The notes beneath the pieces are model-generated. The model was not told the DNA's origin. It searched no databases and worked only from the letters and a program-made list of their open reading frames with translations. DNA of 64,000 nucleotides from Nocardioides immobilis (GTDB taxonomy: Bacteria > Actinomycetota > Actinomycetes > Propionibacteriales > Nocardioidaceae): positions 248,001-312,000 of the forward strand of contig NZ_QXGH01000009.1 of NCBI RefSeq assembly GCF_003515065.1, given 5' to 3'. Positions 1 through 8,126 of the stretch are shown piece after piece (position 1 is the first letter of the stretch; the number at the start of each line of letters is the position of its first letter). Both the position numbers and the translations under genes were made by a program.

Positions 1-28
1 CTCGGCCGGCCGATGGTCTGAGCGAGAA

Positions 29-223
29 GTGAGTGACGACGTGAAGCGCACCCTGGGAAGCCGGATCAAGACCGTGCTCGACGTCGACCAGACCCTCACC
101 AGGGTCGACGAGGTCGCGCTGGAGATGGCGGACCTCGCGAAGACGATGGAGTCCGTCCAGCTGCTGACCTCGCCCATCGCGATGGCGCGCGACGGCGTCC
201 GGCGCGTGCGGTCGAAGGAGTGA
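29..223 (+). CDS. Small hypothetical protein, coupled to the kinase gene
   Basis: A 64-residue protein that I do not recognise. It starts at a GTG eight bases after an in-frame TGA (19-21) that may end an upstream gene cut off by the window. The sequence is charged and mostly helical in character, with no Cys, signal peptide or membrane segment. Its stop overlaps the GTG of the phosphotransferase gene by two bases, so the two are probably translated together and it may be the small partner in that operon. Function is unknown. The gene call rests on the high-GC third positions and the tight overlap. Confidence 0.6.
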   Translation: MSDDVKRTLGSRIKTVLDVDQTLTRVDEVALEMADLAKTMESVQLLTSPIAMARDGVRRVRSKE

Positions 224-1245
224 TCGACGCCCAGGCGGTCGAGCACTGGATGGATGGACGCGGCCTCGGAAGCGGGCCGCTGACGGCTGTCTCCCCCATC
301 TCCGGCGGCACCCAGAACATCATGCTGCGCTTCGAGCGCTCCGGCCGGACGTACGTCCTCCGGCGCGGTCCGGAGCACCTGCGGCCCCGCAGCAACGACG
401 TGATCCGGCGCGAGTGCCGGGTGCTCCGCAGCCTCGGCGGCACCGCTGTTCCCCACCCGGCATTGATCGCCGCCTGCGACGACGAGTCCGTGCTCGGCGA
501 CGCGGTCTTCTACCTGATGGAGCCGGTCGACGGGTTCAACGCGAGCATCGCGCTCCCGGCGCTGCACGAGGCGGACGCCGCGATCCGGCACGAGATGGGC
601 CTGCGGCTGGTCGACGCGCTCGCGACCCTCGCCGAGGTCGACCACGTCGCGGTCGGGCTCGGCGACTTCGGCAAGCCGGAGGGCTTCCTCGAGCGGCAGG
701 TACCGCGGTGGCTGGCCGAGCTCGCGTCGTACGACGCCTTCCCGGACTACCCCGGCCCGGACATCGGCCCCGTCGACGAGGTCGCTGCGTGGTTGGACGC
801 GCACCGCCCCACCGACTGGCGGCCCGGCATCCTGCACGGCGACTACCACGCGGCCAACGTGATGTTCGCCCCCGACGGCCCGGACGTCGTCGCGGTCGTC
901 GACTGGGAGATGTGCACCATCGGCGACCCGCTGCTCGACCTGGGCTGGCTGCTCGCCACCTGGGACCTGCCCGGAGCACCCGAGGAGTTCGCCGGCCCGC
1001 TGACCCGCGCCGAGGGGCTCGCCACCCGCGACGAGCTGGTGCAGCGGTACGCCGAGCGCAGCACCCGGGACCTCTCGGCGATCGACTGGTACGTCGTCCT
1101 CGCCTGCTTCAAGCTCGGCATCGTCCTCGAGGGCAGTCATGCCCGCGCGCTCGCGGGGCTCGCGCCCCAGGAGATCGGCGACCGCCTCCACCTGACCACC
1201 CGGCGACTCCTCGAACGCGCCCACGAGCTGATCCAGCACAACTGA
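220..1245 (+). CDS. Phosphotransferase family protein (APH/choline kinase fold)
   Basis: A 341-residue kinase-like protein of the aminoglycoside phosphotransferase family, the actinobacterial group related to the N-terminal domain of ACAD10/ACAD11. An N-lobe glycine-rich stretch with SGGTQN lies near residues 28-33. The catalytic loop HGDYHAANVMF starts at H206, and the metal-binding DWE starts at D228, followed by GDPLLDLGW. Family members phosphorylate small hydroxylated substrates. In ACAD10/11 the kinase domain phosphorylates 4-hydroxyacyl-CoA so that the dehydrogenase can act. The gene directly downstream is an acyl-CoA dehydrogenase, so the same two-step 4-hydroxy acid degradation is the best inference. 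Resistance to an aminoglycoside is less likely. Confidence 0.85.
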   Translation: MIDAQAVEHWMDGRGLGSGPLTAVSPISGGTQNIMLRFERSGRTYVLRRGPEHLRPRSNDVIRRECRVLRSLGGTAVPHPALIAACDDESVLGDAVFYLMEPVDGFNASIALPALHEADAAIRHEMGLRLVDALATLAEVDHVAVGLGDFGKPEGFLERQVPRWLAELASYDAFPDYPGPDIGPVDEVAAWLDAHRPTDWRPGILHGDYHAANVMFAPDGPDVVAVVDWEMCTIGDPLLDLGWLLATWDLPGAPEEFAGPLTRAEGLATRDELVQRYAERSTRDLSAIDWYVVLACFKLGIVLEGSHARALAGLAPQEIGDRLHLTTRRLLERAHELIQHN

Positions 1246-1270
1246 ACCGTGCTCAATCGAGAGGCCAACC

Positions 1271-2425
1271 ATGATCGACTTCGAGATCCCCGCCGACCTT
1301 GCCGCCCGCCGCGACCAGGTGCGCGCCTTCGTCGAGGAGAAGGTGGTGGCCTACGAGACGGATCCCCGGGTGACGCCGCACGGCCCGACCGAGGACCTGC
1401 GCACCGAGCTCGTCGGGCTGGCCCGCGAAGCCGGGCTGCTGACGTTCCAGGCGCCGCGGGACGGCGGCACCGCGCCGACCCACCTCGAGCAGGCGATCCT
1501 GTTCGAGGCAGCCGGCTGGTCGGCCCTGGGTCCGGTCGCACTCAACTGCGCGGCGCCCGACGAGGGCAACATGTTCCTGCTCAGCAAGATCGCCAACGCC
1601 GAGCAGGCCATGCAGTTCCTGCGCCCGGTCGTCGAGGGGCACCAGCGCTCGGTCTTCGCCATGACCGAGCCGGACGGCGCCGGCTCCGACCCGCGGCAGC
1701 TCGCGACCACCGCCGTACGCGATGGTGACGGCTACGTCATCAACGGCCGCAAGTGGCTGATCACCGGCGCCAACGGCGCCCGGACCTGGATCATCATGGC
1801 CGACCTCGAAGGCGCCGGCGCGACGCTGTTCCTGTGCCACGGCGACGCTCCCGGCATCGTCATCGAGCGGACCATGGACACGATGGACCGCAACTACGTC
1901 GAGGGGCACTGCGTCGTCCTGTTCGACGACCTGCACCTGCCGGCGTCGGCACTGCTCGGCGAGGAGGGAGAGGCCTTCCGCTACGCCCAGCTCCGGCTGG
2001 CACCGGCCCGGCTCACGCACTGCATGCGCTGGCTCGGCGGCGCGGTGCGCGCCCAGTCGATCGCCGTCGACTACGCCAAGCGGCGCACCGCGTTCGGCAA
2101 GCCGATCGGCCAGCACCAGGGGGTCGGCTTCATGCTTGCCGACAACGAGATCGCGATCCAGAAGTGCCGGCTGATGATCTGGTGGGCCTGCTGGATCCTC
2201 GACCAGGGCCACCGGGGGCGCCACGAGAGCTCGATGACCAAGGCGATGGTCTCGGAGGAGCTGTTCCAGGTCGCCGACCGGTGCGTCCAGGTCCTCGGCG
2301 GCATGGGCATCAGCGACGAGACCCCGGTCGCCGGGTTCTTCCGGGACGTCCGGGCGTTCCGCTTGTACGACGGGCCGACCGAGGTGCACCAGCACGCGAT
2401 CGCCAACCGGCTGCTCCGGGACTGA
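1271..2425 (+). CDS. Acyl-CoA dehydrogenase family protein (ACAD10/11-like)
   Basis: A 384-residue FAD-dependent acyl-CoA dehydrogenase of normal single-domain length. The N-terminal helical domain is followed by the beta-domain signature AMTEPDGAGSDP (about 135-147) and a C-terminal helical domain ending in YDGPTEVHQHAIANRL. At the position of the usual catalytic Glu the protein has Asp (D367), as in ACAD10/11-type enzymes. An ATG start with GAGAGG six bases upstream follows the kinase gene by 25 bases. With that kinase it likely forms a pathway for hydroxylated or branched acyl-CoA. The exact substrate cannot be read from sequence. Confidence 0.9.
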   Translation: MIDFEIPADLAARRDQVRAFVEEKVVAYETDPRVTPHGPTEDLRTELVGLAREAGLLTFQAPRDGGTAPTHLEQAILFEAAGWSALGPVALNCAAPDEGNMFLLSKIANAEQAMQFLRPVVEGHQRSVFAMTEPDGAGSDPRQLATTAVRDGDGYVINGRKWLITGANGARTWIIMADLEGAGATLFLCHGDAPGIVIERTMDTMDRNYVEGHCVVLFDDLHLPASALLGEEGEAFRYAQLRLAPARLTHCMRWLGGAVRAQSIAVDYAKRRTAFGKPIGQHQGVGFMLADNEIAIQKCRLMIWWACWILDQGHRGRHESSMTKAMVSEELFQVADRCVQVLGGMGISDETPVAGFFRDVRAFRLYDGPTEVHQHAIANRLLRD

Positions 2426-2444
2426 CCGTTCCGGCCGGACTACG

Positions 2445-3692
2445 TCAGAGTCCGGCAAGCTCCGTCAGCAGGAGCACTTGAAGCTCTCCGACGGCGAATC
2501 CAAGGCCTCCGCCCACGGCGACGACGAGCCACTCGTCGTCCTTGAACACCGGCCGCAGCATGTCCTCGAGCGCCTGGTTCGAGAGCGCTCCCAGCGACTC
2601 CTCGACCGTGCGTTCCACGTCGAGCGCCTCGATGATGTAAGGGCCCAACCGCTCGGACGCCCCACGGACCCGGCCCTGCGCCTCGGTCACGACCGAGCGC
2701 CGAAGGGTGTCGTACCTCCTGCTGCCGATCGCGGCGGGAACGAGTGGCTCGAGGATGCCGAGCTCGGCGTCGATCGCGTCCTCGACCTCCTGATGGACAA
2801 GCGCGAAGAGTCGGTCGGCCAGCGGACCGTCGAGCAGCGCTCGCATGATCAGCTCGGGACCGAGCACCTTCTCGGCCGCGACCTTGGCGTACTCCTTGAT
2901 GAAGTGGTCGCGCTCGGCGAACGCCAGCCCCTGCCACTTGAAGACCCCGAGGTAGCGCTTCGGCTCCTTCGGGTCGAACATCATCCGGAGCGCGATCCAG
3001 TCCGAGACGAGTCCGACGATCAGTCCGGCGATCGGGATCACGATGTGGCTCTCGGTGAAGGCGAACACCACCATCTGGATCGCGCCGACCACGAACCCGA
3101 AGACGGCGCCGAACCGCTTCATGAACGTCATGATCGGCGCCATCGGCCCGCGGACCAGCTCGACGAGGAGCGCCTTGTCCTTGATCAGCTCCGACGTGAC
3201 GATGTAGCTGACGTTGAAGAGCTCGTCGATGTTGTCCTTGGCCTGCTGGAGCAGGTTCTCGACCATCTGCGGTGCCCGCGACCGGGCCCGCGCGATGGCG
3301 AGTGCCTTCGCCCGTTGAGGGACCTGGTCCCACCGGGGGCCGAGGATGTCGCGGGCGACGGCGTTGATGGCGTCGAGCATGATGTCGTCGCACTCGGTCG
3401 CGACCCGGTGCGGGTCGAGGCGGTCGACCATCTCCCGCGGGTCGACGACGTTGTCGAGGATGATGTCCGCGGCCTCGGCGCCGAACTTCGCGGCCCTGCG
3501 GGGGAGCTGGCCCTGCCAGCCCAGCACGCCGACGCCCATGAACTCGGTGGGACGGAACGCCATCTCGATCGCGACGACCTTGGTGATCCAGCCGATGAAC
3601 GCGCTGACCACCGGCATCAGCAGGAGTACGAACGGGTGGTCGATGAAGACGTCCCAGGCCTGCGTCGGCGTGTTGACCACGGCGGCGATCAT
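2445..3692 (-). CDS. DUF445 family membrane protein
   Basis: A 415-residue DUF445 protein. A hydrophobic segment near the N terminus (FVLLLMPVVSAFIGWITKV) is followed by the conserved EMAFRPTEF motif. The middle contains two more hydrophobic stretches around the FGFVVGAIQMVVF and IVIPIAGLIVGLVSDWIAL segments, and the protein ends with a hydrophobic tail. The ATG at 3692 overlaps the TGA of the upstream gene (ATGA), which decides the start over an in-frame ATG 33 bases earlier. The role of DUF445 proteins is not established; a membrane or envelope role is inferred. It is the last gene of the reverse operon behind the palindromic operator. Confidence 0.85.
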   Translation of the reverse strand: MIAAVVNTPTQAWDVFIDHPFVLLLMPVVSAFIGWITKVVAIEMAFRPTEFMGVGVLGWQGQLPRRAAKFGAEAADIILDNVVDPREMVDRLDPHRVATECDDIMLDAINAVARDILGPRWDQVPQRAKALAIARARSRAPQMVENLLQQAKDNIDELFNVSYIVTSELIKDKALLVELVRGPMAPIMTFMKRFGAVFGFVVGAIQMVVFAFTESHIVIPIAGLIVGLVSDWIALRMMFDPKEPKRYLGVFKWQGLAFAERDHFIKEYAKVAAEKVLGPELIMRALLDGPLADRLFALVHQEVEDAIDAELGILEPLVPAAIGSRRYDTLRRSVVTEAQGRVRGASERLGPYIIEALDVERTVEESLGALSNQALEDMLRPVFKDDEWLVVAVGGGLGFAVGELQVLLLTELAGL

Positions 3693-4378
3693 GACGTCCC
3701 CTCGTCGGGCCGGGTGGCCTCCCACAGCGCGCGGCCGTGGTCGCTGAGCCGCAGCGTCCTGCGTTCGACCCGGGCCGGGAGCTTGCCCATGGCACCGTCC
3801 TTGAGCGCGGGGCGCACCAGCCGGTCCGCGAGGACCAGCTCGTAGCCGACGTTGTTCGTCTTGTCCTCCGGCCCGAGCTCGACCAGTCCGAGGTGCAGCA
3901 GGTGGGCCACGTACCGGGTGGTGCGACTCGGCAGGGTGACGGCCGCCGTACGGCCGATCAGAGAGGCGTTGTCGAGCAGCAGGTCGCTGCTGCCGCGGCG
4001 GTACACGCTCACGGTGGGCGCCGGCGGCCCGTCGGCGAGGGCCGCGATGATCCGCGCCTCGTCCGGTAGCAGCTGCCGGAGTACGGCGACGAGGTACTCA
4101 CGCTCGCTGCTGGTCGCGTTCTGGCCGAGCGACTCCCGGAGGAGCGCGGACATCATCTGCTGCGGCGACCTGTCGGGCGGCGGCGCCGGCTTCGGCTTCG
4201 GCGCCTCGATCTCTCGCACCGGCGGACCCACCTGGTCCATCCGCGAGCGGACTACTGCCCACAGCGCGCGCTCGGCCCCGAGCAGCCCGTGCCCGTAGAG
4301 CTCGACCGCGCGAGCAGGCACCTCTCCGACGGGACCGAGCCGTCTCAGGACCGAGGCAGCGGAATCGAAGACCCCCAT
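3689..4378 (-). CDS. Abi-alpha-like (DUF4393-type) protein
   Basis: A 229-residue cytoplasmic protein. Residues about 85-175 contain a LLPDEARIIAALADG stretch followed by a conserved LLHLGLVELGPED segment. This resembles the Abi_alpha / DUF4393 family named after abortive-infection proteins, but I recognise it by eye only. A proline-rich linker (PKPKPAPPPD) precedes this domain. The ATG at 4378 lies 13 bases after the DUF2236 stop; an in-frame start at 4411 would overlap that gene. The stop overlaps the DUF445 start. Membership of a chromosomal TetR-controlled operon argues against a stand-alone phage-defence gene, and its true role is open. Confidence 0.55.
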   Translation of the reverse strand: MGVFDSAASVLRRLGPVGEVPARAVELYGHGLLGAERALWAVVRSRMDQVGPPVREIEAPKPKPAPPPDRSPQQMMSALLRESLGQNATSSEREYLVAVLRQLLPDEARIIAALADGPPAPTVSVYRRGSSDLLLDNASLIGRTAAVTLPSRTTRYVAHLLHLGLVELGPEDKTNNVGYELVLADRLVRPALKDGAMGKLPARVERRTLRLSDHGRALWEATRPDEGTS

Positions 4379-4391
4379 GGCGTTCGGCCGC

Positions 4392-5246
4392 TCACACGAG
4401 AGCGCGCCCACTCCTCATCCGTCGGCGCAGGCCCACGAGGAGCAGGTTGAACGGTGCGTTCCGTACCGGGCGCGGCAATCGGCGGTAGACCATACCGGTC
4501 GCCCGGTTGACCGCGTCGAAGATGCGCTGGTTGCGGTCGGACCACTCGAGACCGAGCTTCTCGCGCAGCACCGGCGGCGTGTAGCCGGTGTTCATGAAGC
4601 CGAGCAACACGCCCGCCGGCCTGAACCACCACGGCGTCATGTCGAAGCCGATCAGCATCCGGACGTAGTCGGCCGTGGGGCCGTCGATGTCCGCGTCCGC
4701 CAGCCGCCCCTGGAAGTACTCCTCGAACGCAGCCCGCGTGGCAGGCCACATCTCGCGCGGCACCTGGAGCGTCGTGCCCAGAACGGCGAGCTCCTGGTAG
4801 ATCGCCTCCGCAGTGTCGTCGTCGAGCGGGCCGTGCAGGCGCTCGTACGTGTCGGCCCAGCCGAAGTACAGGCAGGCCGCCACCCACAGCTGCAGGTCGC
4901 GGTCGAACGCGTTGTACCTGACCGGGCTGTCCTTCGTCGACCGCACCTGACGGTGCGCCCCGTTGACCGCATCGCGGTACGCCGCGCGATCGTCCTCGGT
5001 GCCGAGGACGGCCACGGCGAGGTAGGTCAGCGTCGTCCGGGCGCGCTTGAACGGGTGCCGATCGACCCGCCCGCCCTCGACCTTGGACTCCATGACGCCG
5101 TACGCGACTCCCGGAGCGCCCAGCATCTGGAGGGCGACGTTGGCGCTGCCGGCATAGAAGCCCGTGATGCCGTCCCAGTAGTCCCGCATGTCGATGTCGA
5201 CAACCGGCTCCATCGCGTGGGTGGGTTCTGCGGGCAGGGCACTCAT
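4392..5246 (-). CDS. DUF2236 / MpaB-Lcp family oxygenase-like protein
   Basis: A 284-residue protein of the DUF2236 family, which includes the fungal MpaB oxygenase and the haem-dependent latex-clearing protein. Recognisable parts are the N-terminal FYAGSANVALQMLGAPGV segment, the HPFKRARTT region, VNGAHRQVR and the DRDLQLWVAACLYFGWADTYERL segment. In most relatives the last segment reads WVHA, so a usually conserved His is Ala here, which may alter cofactor binding. GGAGG five bases before ATG 5246 decides the start. The gene is first in an operon with the Abi-alpha-like and DUF445 genes and sits immediately behind the 5271-5292 palindrome, so it is probably repressed by the neighbouring TetR protein. 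Confidence 0.8.
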   Translation of the reverse strand: MSALPAEPTHAMEPVVDIDMRDYWDGITGFYAGSANVALQMLGAPGVAYGVMESKVEGGRVDRHPFKRARTTLTYLAVAVLGTEDDRAAYRDAVNGAHRQVRSTKDSPVRYNAFDRDLQLWVAACLYFGWADTYERLHGPLDDDTAEAIYQELAVLGTTLQVPREMWPATRAAFEEYFQGRLADADIDGPTADYVRMLIGFDMTPWWFRPAGVLLGFMNTGYTPPVLREKLGLEWSDRNQRIFDAVNRATGMVYRRLPRPVRNAPFNLLLVGLRRRMRSGRALV

Positions 5247-5270
5247 GCGGACCTCCATTGGCCGTGGGCA

Positions 5271-5292
5271 AGTGACTACTACTGTAGTCACT
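5271..5292. promoter_or_regulatory. Perfect inverted repeat, probable TetR operator
   Basis: Arms AGTGACTAC and GTAGTCACT match perfectly around a TACT centre. The site lies 25 bases upstream of the DUF2236 start and 58 bases downstream of the tetR stop. Its length and position are typical for a TetR-family dimer. The regulator encoded at 5351-5968 is the obvious candidate ligand (inference). Confidence 0.75.
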
Positions 5293-5350
5293 TCGCGACG
5301 GCCGTGGTCGCAACGTGACGAACACCGCACCTGGCCGGCCGACGGGACGG

Positions 5351-5968
5351 CTACGCGCGCATCGCGGCAACGGTCAGCAGCAGGTCGACACAGTGCTCGA
5401 CGAAGACGTCGCGCGGGACGTCCAGCGACCCGCCGACGTAGAGGAAGAAGACGTGGCTCAGGGCTCCGACGAGACTGGCCGACTTGAGCCGCCGTACGTC
5501 GACATCGTCCCGATCGGGGAACTGGTCGGCGATCATGTCCGCCATGACGGGGAAGAACCGGTCGCGCGCCGCGAAGAGCACGGGATCGGTCGTCGGAGCC
5601 ACGAACAGCACCCTGCCCGCGTCCGGGCTGTCGATGGCCACGCCGACGACGGCGTCGACGGCGGCCGCGGCGACAGCCCGGGGTGCGCCCGACGAGCGGG
5701 ACACGGCCTCCCGGATCGCCTCCTGGCACTCGTCGGCCAGTGTCTGGAAGACCGCGACGGTGAAGTCGTCGCGGTCGCCGAAGTGCTCGTAGAAGTAGCG
5801 CGAGGTGAGTGACGCCTCGCGACACACCGCGCGCACCGTGACGGCCTGTCCCCCACCAGCGGCGATCAGCCTCACCCCGGCCTGCAGCAGCTTGGTGCGA
5901 CGGTCGCGCTTGCGTTCCGCGAGGGTCGTTCCACCCCAGATCCGCTCAGACTCCTCGGCCTCAGTCAT
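5351..5968 (-). CDS. TetR/AcrR family transcriptional regulator
   Basis: A 205-residue TetR-family repressor. The N-terminal helix-turn-helix spans about residues 15-60 (RTKLLQAGVRLIAAGG, then VRAVCREASLTSRYFYEHFGDRDDF), with the usual Y-x-F-x-x-K/R-like end. The C-terminal ligand domain is variable and its ligand cannot be predicted. The ATG at 5968 is chosen over a GTG two codons earlier. The stop of the molybdopterin oxidoreductase lies seven bases before it, so it may also be read from that gene. Downstream lies the palindrome before the DUF2236 operon, which it most likely controls. Confidence 0.88.
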   Translation of the reverse strand: MTEAEESERIWGGTTLAERKRDRRTKLLQAGVRLIAAGGGQAVTVRAVCREASLTSRYFYEHFGDRDDFTVAVFQTLADECQEAIREAVSRSSGAPRAVAAAAVDAVVGVAIDSPDAGRVLFVAPTTDPVLFAARDRFFPVMADMIADQFPDRDDVDVRRLKSASLVGALSHVFFLYVGGSLDVPRDVFVEHCVDLLLTVAAMRA

Positions 5969-5974
5969 CCGCAC

Positions 5975-8122
5975 TCACGGCAGCAGCTCGACCGGGATGC
6001 CGTTGAGCACCCCGGTCCCCGTGGGGACGTCGAGGACGGTGTCGTCGGTGAGGACGTTGCTGTTGACGCCGGGTCGCCGGGCGGCGACCTCGGTCCGGGT
6101 GCCGTCGACGTCGTGACCCCAGCCGTGGGGAACGCTGACCACGCCGGGACGGATCCGGTCGGTCACCACGACGGGGAGCGTGATCGCACCGACCCGTGAG
6201 GTCATCGTGCAGGCGCCGCCGTCGACGAGCCCGAGCCGGGCAGCGTCGTCGGGGTGGACGTGGGCCGAGCAGTCGTTGCCGCCGCCGGCCAGCGGCTCGA
6301 GGTTGTGCATCCAGGAGTTGTTGGAGCGCAGGTGTCGCCGTCCGATCAGGACCATTCCTGGGGCCGCGGGCCGGTCGAGGGCGGCGACCAGCCGGGGCAC
6401 GTCGTCGACGATCGCCGCCGGCGCCAGCTCCACCAGGCCGCTCGCCGTCGACAGCACCTCGGGCAGGCGGGGCTGGAGCGGGCCGAGATCGAGACCGTGC
6501 GGCGCCGCCTCGAGGTCGGCCAGGGTGACGTCGTACGGCCCGGCCTTCAGGAGTACGTCGAGCAGCCGGCGTGGTCCGGCAAGCCCTTCGGTGACCGCGA
6601 CTCCGTTCAGCCGGGCGATGCCGTCGGCCAGCGCAGCGTCGAGCGCGGCGACGTCGGCGTCCGGACCCATGCCCTGGAGGACGCCGACCAGGCGGAGCAT
6701 CGTCTCCCACTCCTGGGGCACGTCGGTCTGGACCACGGCCGGCGTCCAGTTGGCCACGTTGCGCACGGCGTACTGGTAGAGCAGCAGGTCGTAGTGGTCC
6801 CGCTCCAGCGGGGTCGGGCCCGGCAGGATCACGTCGGCGTGCCGGGTCGTCTCGTTGAGGTACACGTCGAAGCTGACCATGAAGTCGAGGCGCTCGAGCG
6901 CCTCGTCAAGCCGGCCCGCCCGCGGCGTGCTCACGCAAGGGTTGCCCATCACGGTCACCAGCGCGCGGACCTGCCCGTTGCCGGGGGTGAGGATCTCGTC
7001 GGCCAGGGTCGCGACCGGCAGCTCACCCATCACCTCGGGCAGCTCCCGGACCCTGCTGTGCCAGCGCCCGTGGCGGAACGGGCGGCGCGCGTCGCGCGGG
7101 CGGGTGTTGGGCTGGCCGGCGGCCGCCTTCGGGAACATCACGCCGCCCGGCCGGTCGAGGTTGCCGGTGACGATGTTGAGGACGTCGACCAGCCAGCTCG
7201 CCAGCGTGCCGAACTCGACGGTCGTCGTCCCCATCCGCCCGTAGACCGCGGCGCGCTCGGCCGCGGCGAGCTCGGAAGCGAGGCGCCGGATCTCGTCGGC
7301 CGCGATGCCGGTGCGCTCCGCGACGGTCTCGGGTGAGAACGGCTTCGCGAGCACCCTCACCTCGTCGAGCCCGGCCAGGTGGGGCGCCAACCCGTCGACG
7401 CGCTCGAGCCCCTCCTCCAGGATCACGTGGAGCATCGCGAAGAGCAGGAAGGCGTCGGTCCCGGGCGTGATCGGGTGGTGCTCGTCGGCACGTTCGGCGG
7501 TCCGGGTCCGTGCCGGGTCGATCACCACGACCTTGCCGCCGCGCTTGCGGATCGCGGCGAGCTTGCCGCGCATGTCCGGCGCGGTCATCAGGCTGCCGTT
7601 GGAGACCAGCGGGTTGGCGCCGAGGATCAGCAGGTGGTCGGTCCGGTCGAGGTCGGCGACGGGGATCGTCGCTGCGTCGCCGTACAGATAGCCACCGACG
7701 AACGTCTTCGGGACCTGGTCGACCGTGCCGGCCGAGTAGACGTTCCGGGTGGCGAGCGCCTTCGCGAGCACCCGCAGGTAGAGCGCGCCGGAGAGATTGT
7801 GCGCCGACGGGTTGCCGAAGTAGACGGCGACCGTGTCGGGGCCGTGCGTCTCGCGCAGCGCCGGCAACCGGGCGTCGATCAGGGCGAAGGCCTCGTCCCA
7901 GGTCGCCTCGTGGAACTCGCCGTCCCGCTTGACCAGGGGCGTGCGGATCCGGTCGGGATCGGCGTCCAGCGCCCCCAGCGACGTGCCCTTCGGGCAGAGG
8001 TACCCCCCGGAGAACACGTCGTCCTTGTCGCCGCGGATCCCGAGCACCTGCCCGCCCTCGTGCTTGATGGCCAAGCCGCAGGTGGCCTCGCAGAGCGGGC
8101 AGGTGACGAAGGAGGTGGTCAT
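5975..8122 (-). CDS. Molybdopterin-dependent oxidoreductase (DMSO reductase family)
   Basis: A 715-residue catalytic subunit of the DMSO-reductase / formate dehydrogenase superfamily. The N terminus carries a four-Cys iron-sulfur motif, C8, C11, C15 and C43 (CPLCEATC and CPKG), so it should bind one 4Fe-4S cluster as well as bis-MGD. The molybdopterin-binding core follows (FGNPSAHN, LILGANPLVSNGS), and the dinucleotide-binding domain occupies about the last 120 residues (SNNSWMHNL, VSVPHGWGHD). There is no Tat signal, so it is cytoplasmic. No partner subunit is adjacent. Its substrate is unknown; actinobacterial relatives are usually annotated only as oxidoreductases. ATG 8122 has AGGATG upstream and lies four bases after the previous gene. 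Confidence 0.9.
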   Translation of the reverse strand: MTTSFVTCPLCEATCGLAIKHEGGQVLGIRGDKDDVFSGGYLCPKGTSLGALDADPDRIRTPLVKRDGEFHEATWDEAFALIDARLPALRETHGPDTVAVYFGNPSAHNLSGALYLRVLAKALATRNVYSAGTVDQVPKTFVGGYLYGDAATIPVADLDRTDHLLILGANPLVSNGSLMTAPDMRGKLAAIRKRGGKVVVIDPARTRTAERADEHHPITPGTDAFLLFAMLHVILEEGLERVDGLAPHLAGLDEVRVLAKPFSPETVAERTGIAADEIRRLASELAAAERAAVYGRMGTTTVEFGTLASWLVDVLNIVTGNLDRPGGVMFPKAAAGQPNTRPRDARRPFRHGRWHSRVRELPEVMGELPVATLADEILTPGNGQVRALVTVMGNPCVSTPRAGRLDEALERLDFMVSFDVYLNETTRHADVILPGPTPLERDHYDLLLYQYAVRNVANWTPAVVQTDVPQEWETMLRLVGVLQGMGPDADVAALDAALADGIARLNGVAVTEGLAGPRRLLDVLLKAGPYDVTLADLEAAPHGLDLGPLQPRLPEVLSTASGLVELAPAAIVDDVPRLVAALDRPAAPGMVLIGRRHLRSNNSWMHNLEPLAGGGNDCSAHVHPDDAARLGLVDGGACTMTSRVGAITLPVVVTDRIRPGVVSVPHGWGHDVDGTRTEVAARRPGVNSNVLTDDTVLDVPTGTGVLNGIPVELLP

Positions 8123-8126
8123 GGGG

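Noticed and set aside
220..1245. Aminoglycoside resistance gene
   Set aside because: The fold matches, but the adjacent acyl-CoA dehydrogenase points to the ACAD10/11-type metabolic pair.
2478..3845. Long forward frame antisense to the DUF445 gene
   Set aside because: Asp/Arg/Val-rich product typical of the opposite-strand shadow of a high-GC gene; DUF445 motifs and ATGA coupling support the reverse gene.
3689..4378. Stand-alone phage-defence system based on the Abi-alpha-like protein
   Set aside because: No partner defence gene, no mobile element and no compositional shift nearby; it sits in a chromosomal TetR-controlled operon.
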